Positions 33,844 to 42,095 of a stretch of 64,000 bases of DNA are shown in pieces (positions within the stretch are counted from its first letter, which is position 1; each line of letters begins with the position of its first letter). The notes under the pieces are model-generated. The model had not been told where the DNA came from and did no database searches. It was given only the letters and a program-made list of their open reading frames with translations. Both the position numbers and the translations under genes were made by a program. This stretch comes from Halorarum salinum (GTDB lineage: Archaea; Halobacteriota; Halobacteria; Halobacteriales; Haloferacaceae): positions 1,798,001 through 1,862,000 of the forward strand of contig NZ_CP058579.1 of assembly GCF_013402875.1 (NCBI RefSeq), written 5' to 3'.

Positions 33844-34398
33844 ATGGGCTTTCACACGTACGACGTCGAGCGGGCGGACGAACTGGAGGACCCGGACCGG
33901 TTCCGCCACTGCTCGGCGGAGGAACTGCTCGCCGCGCTCGCGGCGTCGGCGGACGCGACGGTCGCGGACCTCGGGAGCGGCACCGGCTTCTACACCGACG
34001 TCGTCGCGCCCCGGGTCGACCGCTGCTACGCGGTGGACGTCCAGGAGGAGATGCACGACCTGTACCGCGAGAAGGGCGTCCCGGAGTCGGTCGAGTTCGT
34101 GGCCGCCGAGGTGGCGGACCTCCCGTTCGAGGACGACGCGCTCGACGCCGCGTTCTCGACGATGACCTACCACGAGTACGCGGGGGACGGGTCGCTGGCG
34201 GAGCTCGCGCGGGTCGTTCGCCCCGGCGGGCGCGTCGTCACCGTCGACTGGACCGCGGAGGGGTCGGGCGCGGACGGGCCCCCGACCGACGAGCGCTTCG
34301 CGCTGGGCGAGGCGGTCACGGCGTTCGAGGACGCCGGCTTCACGGTCAAGCGCGCGGAGACGCGGGTCGAGACGTTCCTCCTCGTCGCGCGGCGCTGA
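33844..34398 (+). CDS. Class I SAM-dependent methyltransferase, small
   Basis: This 184-residue protein has motif I ATVADLGSGTGFYTDVVA, motif II YAVDVQEEMHD, then DLPFEDDALDAAFSTMTYHE and VVRPGGRVVTVDW, which is the UbiE/Methyltransf_11 pattern. The N-terminal segment MGFHTYDVERADELEDPDRF is shared by a set of small haloarchaeal methyltransferases. The ATG at 33844 is preferred to an upstream ATG at 33778 because the preceding 22 residues are Pro/Arg-rich and non-family. Substrate is unknown. Confidence 0.85.
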   Translation: MGFHTYDVERADELEDPDRFRHCSAEELLAALAASADATVADLGSGTGFYTDVVAPRVDRCYAVDVQEEMHDLYREKGVPESVEFVAAEVADLPFEDDALDAAFSTMTYHEYAGDGSLAELARVVRPGGRVVTVDWTAEGSGADGPPTDERFALGEAVTAFEDAGFTVKRAETRVETFLLVARR

Positions 34399-34479
34399 TC
34401 CGTCGACGACCCCGATCGAACCCCCTTTCAGGATCCCTCTCCCACCCTCGTTTCAGGATCTCTCCTCCACATCGCCTCC

Positions 34480-35649
34480 TTACTCGTCCTCCTCGATGGA
34501 GATGATCGGACAGTTGACCGCAGCGACCGCCGCGTGGATGTTCCCGAGGAGCGTATTGACTGGACCGTCGGCGGCGCTCGCGAGATCCCCCGACAGGACC
34601 AGATCGATAATCTCCTCGTGGTCGGTCAGCCGACGACGGCGCCCGTCGTCGATCGCCTCCTCGGTCCACACGACCGGGTGGACGTCCCACAGCGGACTGT
34701 AGAATACGGAACACTCGGTGGGGTCTCCTGGCCGCTGGCACACCTGCTCGGACCGGGTGACGTTGAGGGGGCCGCCTTCGCCGGCCACCGCCGACCGGAG
34801 CCCCTGCCGCTCAGGGTTGTCCTGGCCCATCGGCCCGTTCACGATCGGGATGATCGCCTCCCGGGCCGAGCTTTCGAGGTCGCGGTTTCCGGCGACGGGT
34901 GCCGCCTCGAGGGTCGGCGCGTGCGTCGTGCCCTCGAGGGCTGCCACGTCGACCGGATACGCGTCGGTGCTGATGTACAGCTCCTCGCGTCCCTCGTAGA
35001 ACCCGTCTACGAGCCCCAGGGTCACGGTCATCCCGTCCGTGTCGATGTCCGAGACGGCGTCGTGGACGCCCGTTCGGTTCTGGACGTGGGGAGCGTTGAA
35101 CACGACGCCGTCCCCTCCCGTCGGCGTCACGAACGGACTGTACGACCCGTCGCCGACCGACCCGGGTCGGGTGTTCTCGCTGTCGAGCGGGAACCCGTCC
35201 GGTCCCGGCGCGACGTTCCGCTCCGGCGCGAAGTCGACCGTCCCGGCGAAGCGAACCTGGGCGTTTCGTGGGTTGAATCTCCCCTGCCCGGCCGTCGTTA
35301 CCTCCTGGACGGCCGGCGTTCCAAGCGCGTTCTCGAGTTTCGGCGACCAGTTGAGCCCCATACGGATCGCGGGCTGGAGACGGGACGACTCCGTGAGCAC
35401 GTAGTAGACGTCCTCGTCGTCGGGGCCACGACCGCGAAACAGCGGGAGGGTCACGGTGCCTCCCTCGGCGTCGATCTCGATGGCGCTCGCGAGTTCAGCC
35501 GGGATTCCGGTCGTTTGTCGGGTGCCCGCATCGGCCGACGACCCGCGGACGCTCGTCGACGTCCCGAGGACCGCGGCCCCGGCGCCCAGCGCCCCGAGGA
35601 AGGTTCGGCGGTTCGAACGAGCCGGACGACGCGACGGTTCCAGTGTCAT
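34480..35649 (-). CDS. Tat-exported protein of unknown function
   Basis: This 389-residue protein carries a twin-arginine signal (SNRRTFLGALGAGAAVLGTS, Arg14-Arg15) followed by a Thr/Gln-rich spacer. The mature part is predicted to be mainly beta (EGGTVTLPLFRGRGPDDEDV, GDGVVFNAPHV, MTVTLGLVDGFYEGREEL) and has no recognisable catalytic motif. The C-terminal segment contains two cysteines in QVCQRPGDPTECSVFY, possibly a disulfide outside the cell. I do not recognise the family. Confidence 0.75.
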   Translation of the reverse strand: MTLEPSRRPARSNRRTFLGALGAGAAVLGTSTSVRGSSADAGTRQTTGIPAELASAIEIDAEGGTVTLPLFRGRGPDDEDVYYVLTESSRLQPAIRMGLNWSPKLENALGTPAVQEVTTAGQGRFNPRNAQVRFAGTVDFAPERNVAPGPDGFPLDSENTRPGSVGDGSYSPFVTPTGGDGVVFNAPHVQNRTGVHDAVSDIDTDGMTVTLGLVDGFYEGREELYISTDAYPVDVAALEGTTHAPTLEAAPVAGNRDLESSAREAIIPIVNGPMGQDNPERQGLRSAVAGEGGPLNVTRSEQVCQRPGDPTECSVFYSPLWDVHPVVWTEEAIDDGRRRRLTDHEEIIDLVLSGDLASAADGPVNTLLGNIHAAVAAVNCPIISIEEDE

Positions 35650-36050
35650 GAACGCAGAAGTACGGTCCGTCGACGGTTAGTAACGAACGTGCTATTCCGC
35701 GGAAATGCTCGTGGAATCCACGTAATAGTCCGTTGTTCGACTGGAAGGGAGTTCGATCGGGGACGTCGACCCGAGGGCGAACGAGAAGGTTCACTCCTGG
35801 CCGCGGCCGGGAGGGACACGTCCCGGGTTCCGTCCGCGGTACGGTCGGCGTACGTGTGCCGCGCTCGTCGACCGGCCGGCCCGCTGCTCCGGTCACCGTC
35901 GCCGGCAGTCGGACGGGATCCCGACAAAACACGGGAGCTTTCCGAGGATGTAGCCGCCATCACGTACAGACGGCTCTAGCCTGGAACGAACGGTAGTGTT
36001 CCGTCGACGAACGGTTCCGCGGCGAAACGGGCAGTGAACCGTCGGGGCGT
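35650..36050. other. Intergenic region, about 400 bases
   Basis: No gene was recognised between the starts/ends of two minus-strand genes. Read on the minus strand, TTACTAACC about 30-40 bases before 35649 may be the TATA element of the Tat-exported protein gene. The remainder is GC-rich and featureless to my reading. Confidence 0.4.
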
Positions 36051-36308
36051 TCACCCCGCGGGTTCGTCCCGCTGCTGCTCGCCGTGCGTCTCGCAGAGTA
36101 TCTCGCCCGTGTCCGTGTCGAAGTAGAACGGCTCGCCCGGCCGGATCATCTCCCCGTCCACGCCACAGCCGTCCTCGTGGTTCAGGAAGTACCTGCCACC
36201 CTCCTTTCCGGTTTCCAATCGGCTGGTCCGGACGGCGAACCGAACCAGCCCCTCGCCGATCTGGGTGCGCTCGGTCGAGTCGGCCATCTCGAACCTGATG
36301 ACTGGCAT
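36051..36308 (-). CDS. Small haloarchaeal protein of unknown function
   Basis: This 85-residue acidic protein begins MPVIRFEMADSTERTQIGEG and continues ETGKEGGRYFLNHEDGCGVD, then FYFDTDTGEILCETHGEQQ. The two Cys with nearby His residues (NHEDGC and CETH) could form a small metal site, though the usual CxxC pairs are lacking. Function is unknown; codon usage and start context are normal. Confidence 0.65.
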   Translation of the reverse strand: MPVIRFEMADSTERTQIGEGLVRFAVRTSRLETGKEGGRYFLNHEDGCGVDGEMIRPGEPFYFDTDTGEILCETHGEQQRDEPAG

Positions 36309-36474
36309 CGTACCGTTCTAGGTGCGTCGCCATTGCCCTAAGCGTACGTGCCCCGGGACGCAACCGGCAACCGACCGGTCGATAGCTATCGATCGACAGC
36401 AGACGTATACTCACTACCGGGCTGACTTCCGGCACGTAGCACTAACCGGCCGCCTCCCCTAGTTCTCCCCCACG

Positions 36475-37065
36475 ATGAAGGACGTCACGGACGTTCACGA
36501 GGAGTTCGGCGGGGAACGGCTCCCGCCCGGCCAGCGCGAGACCGAGCGGTTCCCAGTGCTCTCGAAGAGCGGAACCCCCGACTGGAGCCCGGAGACGTGG
36601 GAGTTCTCGGTGACGGGCGCGGTCGAGAACGACCTCTCGTTCACGTGGTCGGAGTTCACCGACCTACCGGCCGAGACCCAGGTGCAGGACTTCCACTGCG
36701 TCACCGGGTGGAGCCGATTCGACAACGAGTTCGCCGGGGTCACGTTTCCCGAGATCGCAGAGCGCGCCGGCGTCGACGACGACGCCCGCCACGTCATGTT
36801 CCGCTCGCTCGATGGCTACTCGACGAACCTCCCGCTCGACGACTGCATGCGTGAGGAGGTACTGTTCGTCCACGAGTTCGACGGCGATCCGCTTCCGACC
36901 GACCACGGCGGTCCCCTCCGCGTCGTCACCCCCCACAGGTACGCGTACAAGGGCGCCAAGTGGGTGACCGGGGTCGAGTTCCTCACCGAGCCTGAGCGCG
37001 GCTACTGGGAGATGCGCGGCTACTCGAACACGGCGAACCCGTGGAACGAGGAGCGGTACAACTGA
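36475..37065 (+). CDS. Molybdopterin-dependent oxidoreductase, sulfite oxidase/YedY-like
   Basis: This 196-residue protein has the single-domain fold of the YedY (MsrP)/sulfite-oxidase family. The Mo-ligand cysteine is in DFHCVTGWS (Cys75), with YSTNLPLDDCM, HGGPLRVVTPHRYAYKGAKW and WEMRGYSNTANPW downstream. No Tat or Sec signal is visible, so unlike bacterial MsrP it appears cytosolic, and the C-terminal dimerisation domain of sulfite oxidase is absent. The substrate is unknown. A molybdenum cofactor gene (moaC) lies about 6.5 kb downstream. Confidence 0.88.
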   Translation: MKDVTDVHEEFGGERLPPGQRETERFPVLSKSGTPDWSPETWEFSVTGAVENDLSFTWSEFTDLPAETQVQDFHCVTGWSRFDNEFAGVTFPEIAERAGVDDDARHVMFRSLDGYSTNLPLDDCMREEVLFVHEFDGDPLPTDHGGPLRVVTPHRYAYKGAKWVTGVEFLTEPERGYWEMRGYSNTANPWNEERYN

Positions 37066-37113
37066 CGGTCGGTCCGGCTTCTCCCGACGAGCGGGACACC
37101 GCCACGCCCAACC

Positions 37114-39495
37114 TCACTCCTGCCCGTCCCAGAACCGTTCCAGACCGAAGCGGAGCATGTCCGGGCTCACGGGCTGGAACTCCTCGCGGGCGGGTTCCGG
37201 GAAGTGTTCGCGGACCGAGTTCCACGAGTCGCGGGCGTAGCGGGCGTCCACGAGCGCGCGGACCCCGACCTCCTCCGGGCCGCGGATGACCCGGCCGACG
37301 GCCTGGCGCGCCTTCCGGACCGCCGGCACCGTCAGCGCCGTCTCGAACCCGTTTCCGAACTCGCGGTCGTACGCCGTCTTCACCGCCTTCGTCCGCGGCG
37401 ACGCGGTGTTGATGATCGGCACCCCGCAGACGACCGCCGCCGAGAGCCGGTCCCCGCGGTAGTCGACGCCCTCCGTGAGCGTCCCGCGGATGCTCGTCAC
37501 CAGCGTCTTCGCCCCGCCGCCGAAGAACTCGGCTTTCAGGTCCTCGGTCGCCGCGTCCGCGCTCGACTCGTCGCGTAGGACCGGCGCGTCCGTCCGCTCC
37601 TCCAGCACGCCCGCCATCCACTCGGCCTCGCCGTAACTGGGCATCCCGACGAGCACGTTGCCGGGCGTCGTCCCGACCACCTCCACGACGGCGTCGGCGT
37701 GGGCCTCGCGCGTCTCGTTCCCCTCGCCCGGCGGCCCGCGGTTGCCGTACGTGAACTTGGGCGCGTCCACGGCGAGCGATTCGCGGTTTCCGTCGGGGAA
37801 CGCGAGCCCGTAGGTCCGCTCCTCGACCGGCCGCCCCTCGGATTCGAGGTAGTTCAGCCCCGTCACCTCGCGGAACACGTCGAGCGGGGCGAGCGTCGCG
37901 GACATCAACACGCCGCCGCCGAACTCCGCGAGGCGGTCGCCGATGGCGTCCGCGGGCACGCAGTTGTGGAGCGACAGCCGCGCGTTGTACGCCCGCCGCC
38001 AGGAGTCGACGGGCTCCGTCTCGTCCCACGTCCGGTCCAGTTCCAGCTCCCTGAAGTACGACTCGTGGTCGAGCCGGTACCAGGCGTTCAACAGCCGGCC
38101 GACCGCCGGCGTCGCGCGCTTGGTCTCCTCCTCCTCGGCCTCGTTCAGGACCCGCTCGACGACCGCGCCGACGTGCTCGGCGCGGGCCCACACCTTCCCG
38201 CCGTAGCCCGCCTCGCGCGCCCACTCGGAGAGCTCGTCCTCGGCGGGCTCCTCGGGGTCGCGGAGCGGGAGTTCCGCGTCCGTGAGATCCGTGAGGTCCG
38301 CGCGCCATCCCGGGTGTTCCCGTTCGAGGTGGGCGGTCACCCGTCGGTCGACCTCCTCGCGGAGGTCGCGCACGAAGTCGCGCACGAGTTCGAGTTCGCC
38401 CAGGCTCACCTCCGAGTCCGAGAGCTCCCCCCGAACGAGTTCCGCGTCGGTCGTCCCCCGCGCCCGCTTCCCCTCGTCCTCGAACGCGACGGGCTGGATG
38501 ACCCGCGTGAGCTCGTTCTCGGCGTCCCGGAGCGTCGCGTCGCCGACGCCGTCCGAGACGAGGTCCCGCACCCGCGGCTCCAGCATGTGCGCCTCGTCAC
38601 AGACCACGAACGTCGAGTCGTCGAGCAGCGCGCCGGTGAACGTCGCCGCCGTCACGGGGTCGAACGCGTGGTAGTAGTTGCCCACGACGACCTCCACCTC
38701 GGGGACGAGCGCGCCCATGATCGAGTGCGGGCAGGAGCCGTGGCCCGCCGACAGCCGCACGAGTTCCTCGGCGTCGATCAGCCCCGCGTCGGCGAAGTCG
38801 AACGGCACCGCCTCGGCCGGGTCGCCCTCCTCGGGCAGGTCGTCGAGGAACTGCGCGTAGAAGGGACAGAACTCGGTCCCCTCGGCGGTCGCCCCCCCGC
38901 CGTGTTCGGGCATCGAGGGGAGGTACGGCGTCGGCTCCCCCGCGGTCTCGAGATAGGAGACGCCCGACTCGCCCGAGTCCGCGATGCCGGTCTGGGCGCG
39001 CCTGGCTTGCTGGACGAGCGCGCCCGCCGTCGCGTCGCCCCCCTCGCCCGTCAGGGCGCGCGTCCGTTCGCGCAGGCCCTCACAGCGGTCGTACACGTTC
39101 GAGTCGTCGATTCCGGCCCGGTTCTCGCGGGCGTACGGGCAGACGTCCGCCTTCCCGACGAGCGTCATCGCGGAGACGGACCGCCAGTCGTCGGGCAGGC
39201 CGGCGTTGATCGTCTCCAGGTCCTGTTCGAACTGGCGGAGCTGCTGCTTGACGCTGGTGAGCACGAACACGCGCTCGAAGTCGGAGTCCGGGTCACGGAC
39301 GAGGTGGATCCCGGCGGCGAGCGCGAGCATCGTCTTCCCGGTGCCGCAAGCGCCCTCCAGCGCGAGATACCCTCCGTCGCGCGCCGTCTCGACGGCGGCC
39401 TCGATCCCGTCCTCCTGTTCGGGGTACGGCTCGTCGTGCCCGAACACTGCTCGCCAGCCCTCGGCCTCGGTCACGGTTACGCTCGCGTTCGACAC
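37114..39495 (-). CDS. XPD/Rad3-like superfamily 2 DNA helicase
   Basis: This 793-residue helicase has Walker A GACGTGKT (Gly-Lys-Thr at residues 53-55), DEAH box VCDEAHMLEP, and motif VI AVGRVIRGPEE. A cluster of cysteines between motifs Ia and II (DVCPYAREN, YDRCEGL, EFCPFYAQF, HGSCPHSIMG) fits the 4Fe-4S site of XPD/DinG-type helicases. It unwinds DNA 5'-3' in repair. A GTG at 39495 is taken as start (SNASVTVTEAEGWRAVFGHD); upstream frame sequence is unlike the family. It is convergent with the molybdoenzyme gene. Confidence 0.9.
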   Translation of the reverse strand: MSNASVTVTEAEGWRAVFGHDEPYPEQEDGIEAAVETARDGGYLALEGACGTGKTMLALAAGIHLVRDPDSDFERVFVLTSVKQQLRQFEQDLETINAGLPDDWRSVSAMTLVGKADVCPYARENRAGIDDSNVYDRCEGLRERTRALTGEGGDATAGALVQQARRAQTGIADSGESGVSYLETAGEPTPYLPSMPEHGGGATAEGTEFCPFYAQFLDDLPEEGDPAEAVPFDFADAGLIDAEELVRLSAGHGSCPHSIMGALVPEVEVVVGNYYHAFDPVTAATFTGALLDDSTFVVCDEAHMLEPRVRDLVSDGVGDATLRDAENELTRVIQPVAFEDEGKRARGTTDAELVRGELSDSEVSLGELELVRDFVRDLREEVDRRVTAHLEREHPGWRADLTDLTDAELPLRDPEEPAEDELSEWAREAGYGGKVWARAEHVGAVVERVLNEAEEEETKRATPAVGRLLNAWYRLDHESYFRELELDRTWDETEPVDSWRRAYNARLSLHNCVPADAIGDRLAEFGGGVLMSATLAPLDVFREVTGLNYLESEGRPVEERTYGLAFPDGNRESLAVDAPKFTYGNRGPPGEGNETREAHADAVVEVVGTTPGNVLVGMPSYGEAEWMAGVLEERTDAPVLRDESSADAATEDLKAEFFGGGAKTLVTSIRGTLTEGVDYRGDRLSAAVVCGVPIINTASPRTKAVKTAYDREFGNGFETALTVPAVRKARQAVGRVIRGPEEVGVRALVDARYARDSWNSVREHFPEPAREEFQPVSPDMLRFGLERFWDGQE

Positions 39496-39765
39496 GGCTT
39501 CAGTGCGTCGATGGCCTCGCCTTCGGTGATAAACCTCCGCCGGCGGAACGGCCGCCTGCGCGGACACGAACGTCCGTCGCCGCCGGGCGACTCACCCCGG
39601 GAGCGGACTCCGGCCGAGCACGACGACCGCGAGGTCGTTGGCGAAGACGGCGTGCGCCGCGGCGTCGGTCATCCGCTCTCCGCCCTCGTCGGTTCGGACC
39701 CGTCTCCGGTCGCGCGGGTCCGCTTTCGGTTCCCGCCGGTACAGCCCCGCCCGGGACGATGTGGG
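39496..39765. other. Intergenic gap before the helicase
   Basis: About 270 bases between the end of the subtilase-like gene and the start of the helicase on the same strand. No gene or repeat was recognised. Confidence 0.4.
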
Positions 39766-41082
39766 TCACTCACACTCCCTCCCGGTCGCGTTCCCCGTCC
39801 GCGGGTCGGCGACGTCGCCGGCGGCGACTGCGATCGCCCGGTCGGGATCGAGCTCCCGCGCGTCGCCGTCGGCGGCACACACGAGGATCGCCTCCACCTC
39901 GGCCGGCGAGTACGACCCCCGTTCCCGTATCGACACGACCGTGCCGGCGACGAGCGGCGCGGCGGCGGAGGTCCCGTCGAACCGACCGGCGGCGCTCGTG
40001 TCGGCGTCGTCGTGGACGCTCACGTCCGCCCCGGCGGAACTGTACGGCCGGACCGACCCGGCGCCGTCGACGGCGCCCACGGAGACGACCCCGTCGGCGT
40101 CGGCGGGCGCGACCGCGCTCCCGTCGGCCGCGGTGTGGGCGAGTCGCCGGTCGGCGGCGAAGAGGTCGACGGGTTCGGACCCCGCCTCGCGGGCGTACAC
40201 CGAGACGTAGTAGTGGCCCCGCGGGAGCGTCGCGTCGATCGCCTCCGCGTTCCCGCGTTCGCGGATGGACTTGGCCACGACCGGGTCGTCGCGTCCGGGG
40301 AGGTCCCGGTAGAGGTAGAGGTCGTAGTCGGCCTCGTCGTCCCAGTAGAGCCGGAGCGTCACCTCGCCCGCGACGGCGCCGTCGCCGAGCCTGTTCCCCT
40401 GCGTCCCGTCGTCGAACTCGAGCCACCCACCGGAGTCGGGCGTCCCCCGCCAGTGGCGCCGCGCGTAGTTCCCGGAGGACGTGACGAAGACGGCGTCCTC
40501 GCTCGTCGCTCGCTCCGCGGCCTCGGAGATGCGATCCATCCCCTCGGCCGTCGCCGGGAAGTAGCTCCCCGAGTCGACGACGACGTCGACCCCGTTCTCC
40601 AGCAGCCAGTCCACGGCCCGCTCGTACTCCTCGGCCGAGGGACCGGTGCCGACGCCGACGAGGTACAGCTCCGCGCCGTCGGTCCGGTCAGCGACGATCT
40701 CGGCGACCGCGGTGTCGTGGGCGCCGGCGGCCGGGGAGGCGGGCGCGACGCCCGGCGGGGTCACCCGACTGTACGCGGCGACGCGCCCCGCGAGTTCCGG
40801 GTGGTCGCCGTCGAACCGGCTTCCGATGACGCCGACCCGGACGGCGTCGTCCCCGACGCCCGCCCCGCCGACGTCCGCCGTGCCGGCCGCCGCCGAACCG
40901 TCGACCGAGCCTCCGACCGGGCCGCGGGCGTCGCCGCCGGCGGCGACGCCCTGCGGCGGGGTGACGTCCCCCACGACGCCGCCGATGGGCCCGACGTCCG
41001 GGACGCCGGCCGCGCCGACCATCCCGGTGGTGAGGCCGGCGAGGGTGAGGAGGACGGCGAGCGCGGGCGCGAGTCGGGTCAC
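39766..41082 (-). CDS. Subtilisin-like (S8) secreted protein lacking the catalytic aspartate
   Basis: This 438-residue protein starts with a Sec-type signal (LAPALAVLLTLAGLTTGMVG). The S8 landmarks are a histidine motif AHDTAVAEIVA (His122), an oxyanion asparagine SSGNYA (Asn205) and the serine motif FDGTSAAAPLVAG (Ser372). The aspartate motif, normally VAVIDTG, reads VGVIGSRFDGDHPEL, with Gly87 at the catalytic position. A beta-rich insert at about residues 213-310 (VTLRLYWDDEADYDLYLYRD) resembles a pre-peptidase-like domain. It may be an inactive protease used for binding, unless a nearby Asp compensates. It follows a membrane HTH gene by 54 bases. Confidence 0.8.
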   Translation of the reverse strand: MTRLAPALAVLLTLAGLTTGMVGAAGVPDVGPIGGVVGDVTPPQGVAAGGDARGPVGGSVDGSAAAGTADVGGAGVGDDAVRVGVIGSRFDGDHPELAGRVAAYSRVTPPGVAPASPAAGAHDTAVAEIVADRTDGAELYLVGVGTGPSAEEYERAVDWLLENGVDVVVDSGSYFPATAEGMDRISEAAERATSEDAVFVTSSGNYARRHWRGTPDSGGWLEFDDGTQGNRLGDGAVAGEVTLRLYWDDEADYDLYLYRDLPGRDDPVVAKSIRERGNAEAIDATLPRGHYYVSVYAREAGSEPVDLFAADRRLAHTAADGSAVAPADADGVVSVGAVDGAGSVRPYSSAGADVSVHDDADTSAAGRFDGTSAAAPLVAGTVVSIRERGSYSPAEVEAILVCAADGDARELDPDRAIAVAAGDVADPRTGNATGRECE

Positions 41083-41136
41083 GGCGTCACCGCCCGCCGG
41101 GTCGCGCCCGGCCGCGGGGTCGGGCGGAGGGCGCCA

Positions 41137-41850
41137 TCAGGGACCCCGCAGTCGGTCGGCCGCGAGGACGGTCGCGAGGACGAGCAGGCCGCCACAGAGG
41201 AACCCGAGCCCCGGGGGGAGCACCCCGAGCGCCGCCCCGGCGGACCCGGCCATCGAGTCGCCGACGCGCGGGGCGGTCGCCGGGCCGCCGAGGTCGACGA
41301 CGCCGGCGCCGAACGCCCACTGGACCAGCAGGCTCGCGCCCCCAAGCAGCGCCGCGACGCCGAGGAGCCCCCGGAGCGAGTCGAGCAGGGAGGTCCGGTC
41401 CCCGTCGCCGCCGACGGCGACGACGAGTCGCTCGTCCGCCGGGGCGTAGACGGTCATCTCCCGCCCCTTCACGGAGTAGCGGGTCCCCGCCACCGCCACC
41501 AGGCCGGCCTCCTGCAGGTTCGAGAGGTGGTGGCGGACGTTCTGGACGGACGTGTCCACGACGGTCGCGAGTTCGGAGGCGGTCCGGCGTTCCTCGTGGA
41601 GGGCCGTGAGCACGGACCGGGCCGTCTCCGAGGAGAGCGACCCGATGAGTTCGTCCGCGTCCTCGTCGTCGAGCCAGCAGACGCGGACGTCGTCGCCGGC
41701 CGTCCCGTCCGGCGCGTCGGACGGGGCCGCGCCGCGGTCGGCCGCGCCGTCCGCGACCGACGACCGGTCGCCGTCGCTCCCCTCCACGGGTCCCGAACCG
41801 GCGTCGTTGCCGGCCGTCGAGTCGGTGTCGGACGGGAGCAGTCCTGACAT
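41137..41850 (-). CDS. ArsR-type HTH regulator with C-terminal membrane helices
   Basis: This 237-residue protein has an acidic disordered N terminus (about 1-55). A winged helix follows at about residues 60-125 (SLSSETARSVLTALHEERRT, VQNVRHHLSNLQEAGLVAV). Two hydrophobic helices lie near 145-170 and 205-230. Membrane-tethered DNA-binding proteins of this kind are frequent in haloarchaea and often sit next to secreted proteases. Its position just upstream of the subtilase-like gene suggests a signalling pair across the membrane. An in-frame GTG at 41865 is a possible alternative start. Confidence 0.8.
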   Translation of the reverse strand: MSGLLPSDTDSTAGNDAGSGPVEGSDGDRSSVADGAADRGAAPSDAPDGTAGDDVRVCWLDDEDADELIGSLSSETARSVLTALHEERRTASELATVVDTSVQNVRHHLSNLQEAGLVAVAGTRYSVKGREMTVYAPADERLVVAVGGDGDRTSLLDSLRGLLGVAALLGGASLLVQWAFGAGVVDLGGPATAPRVGDSMAGSAGAALGVLPPGLGFLCGGLLVLATVLAADRLRGP

Positions 41851-42095
41851 GCGGTCACTTTCCACACAGGATGGCTAAATATTTCCGGGTAGTTTCCCGA
41901 CGATTTCGTTGAACAAAATCGCTCCGGTCGAGGGTCCGTCGGTTCGTCAGTCCCGGCCGTCGCCACGGGACGGGCCGCGGTCGACCCCGGCAGCGGTCGG
42001 AGTTCGCCACGGGTTTCGGCGACGCCCACGACGGTACGGAACCGGCCGCCCTACCCGCCCGATTTACGGCGTCCCCCGACGAACAACCGGCACCG

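Noticed and set aside
37699-41847. A plus-strand open frame of about 1380 codons across the helicase, subtilase and HTH genes
   Set aside because: It spans three well-supported minus-strand genes and their spacers and has the Arg/Pro/Gly-rich composition of an antisense shadow.
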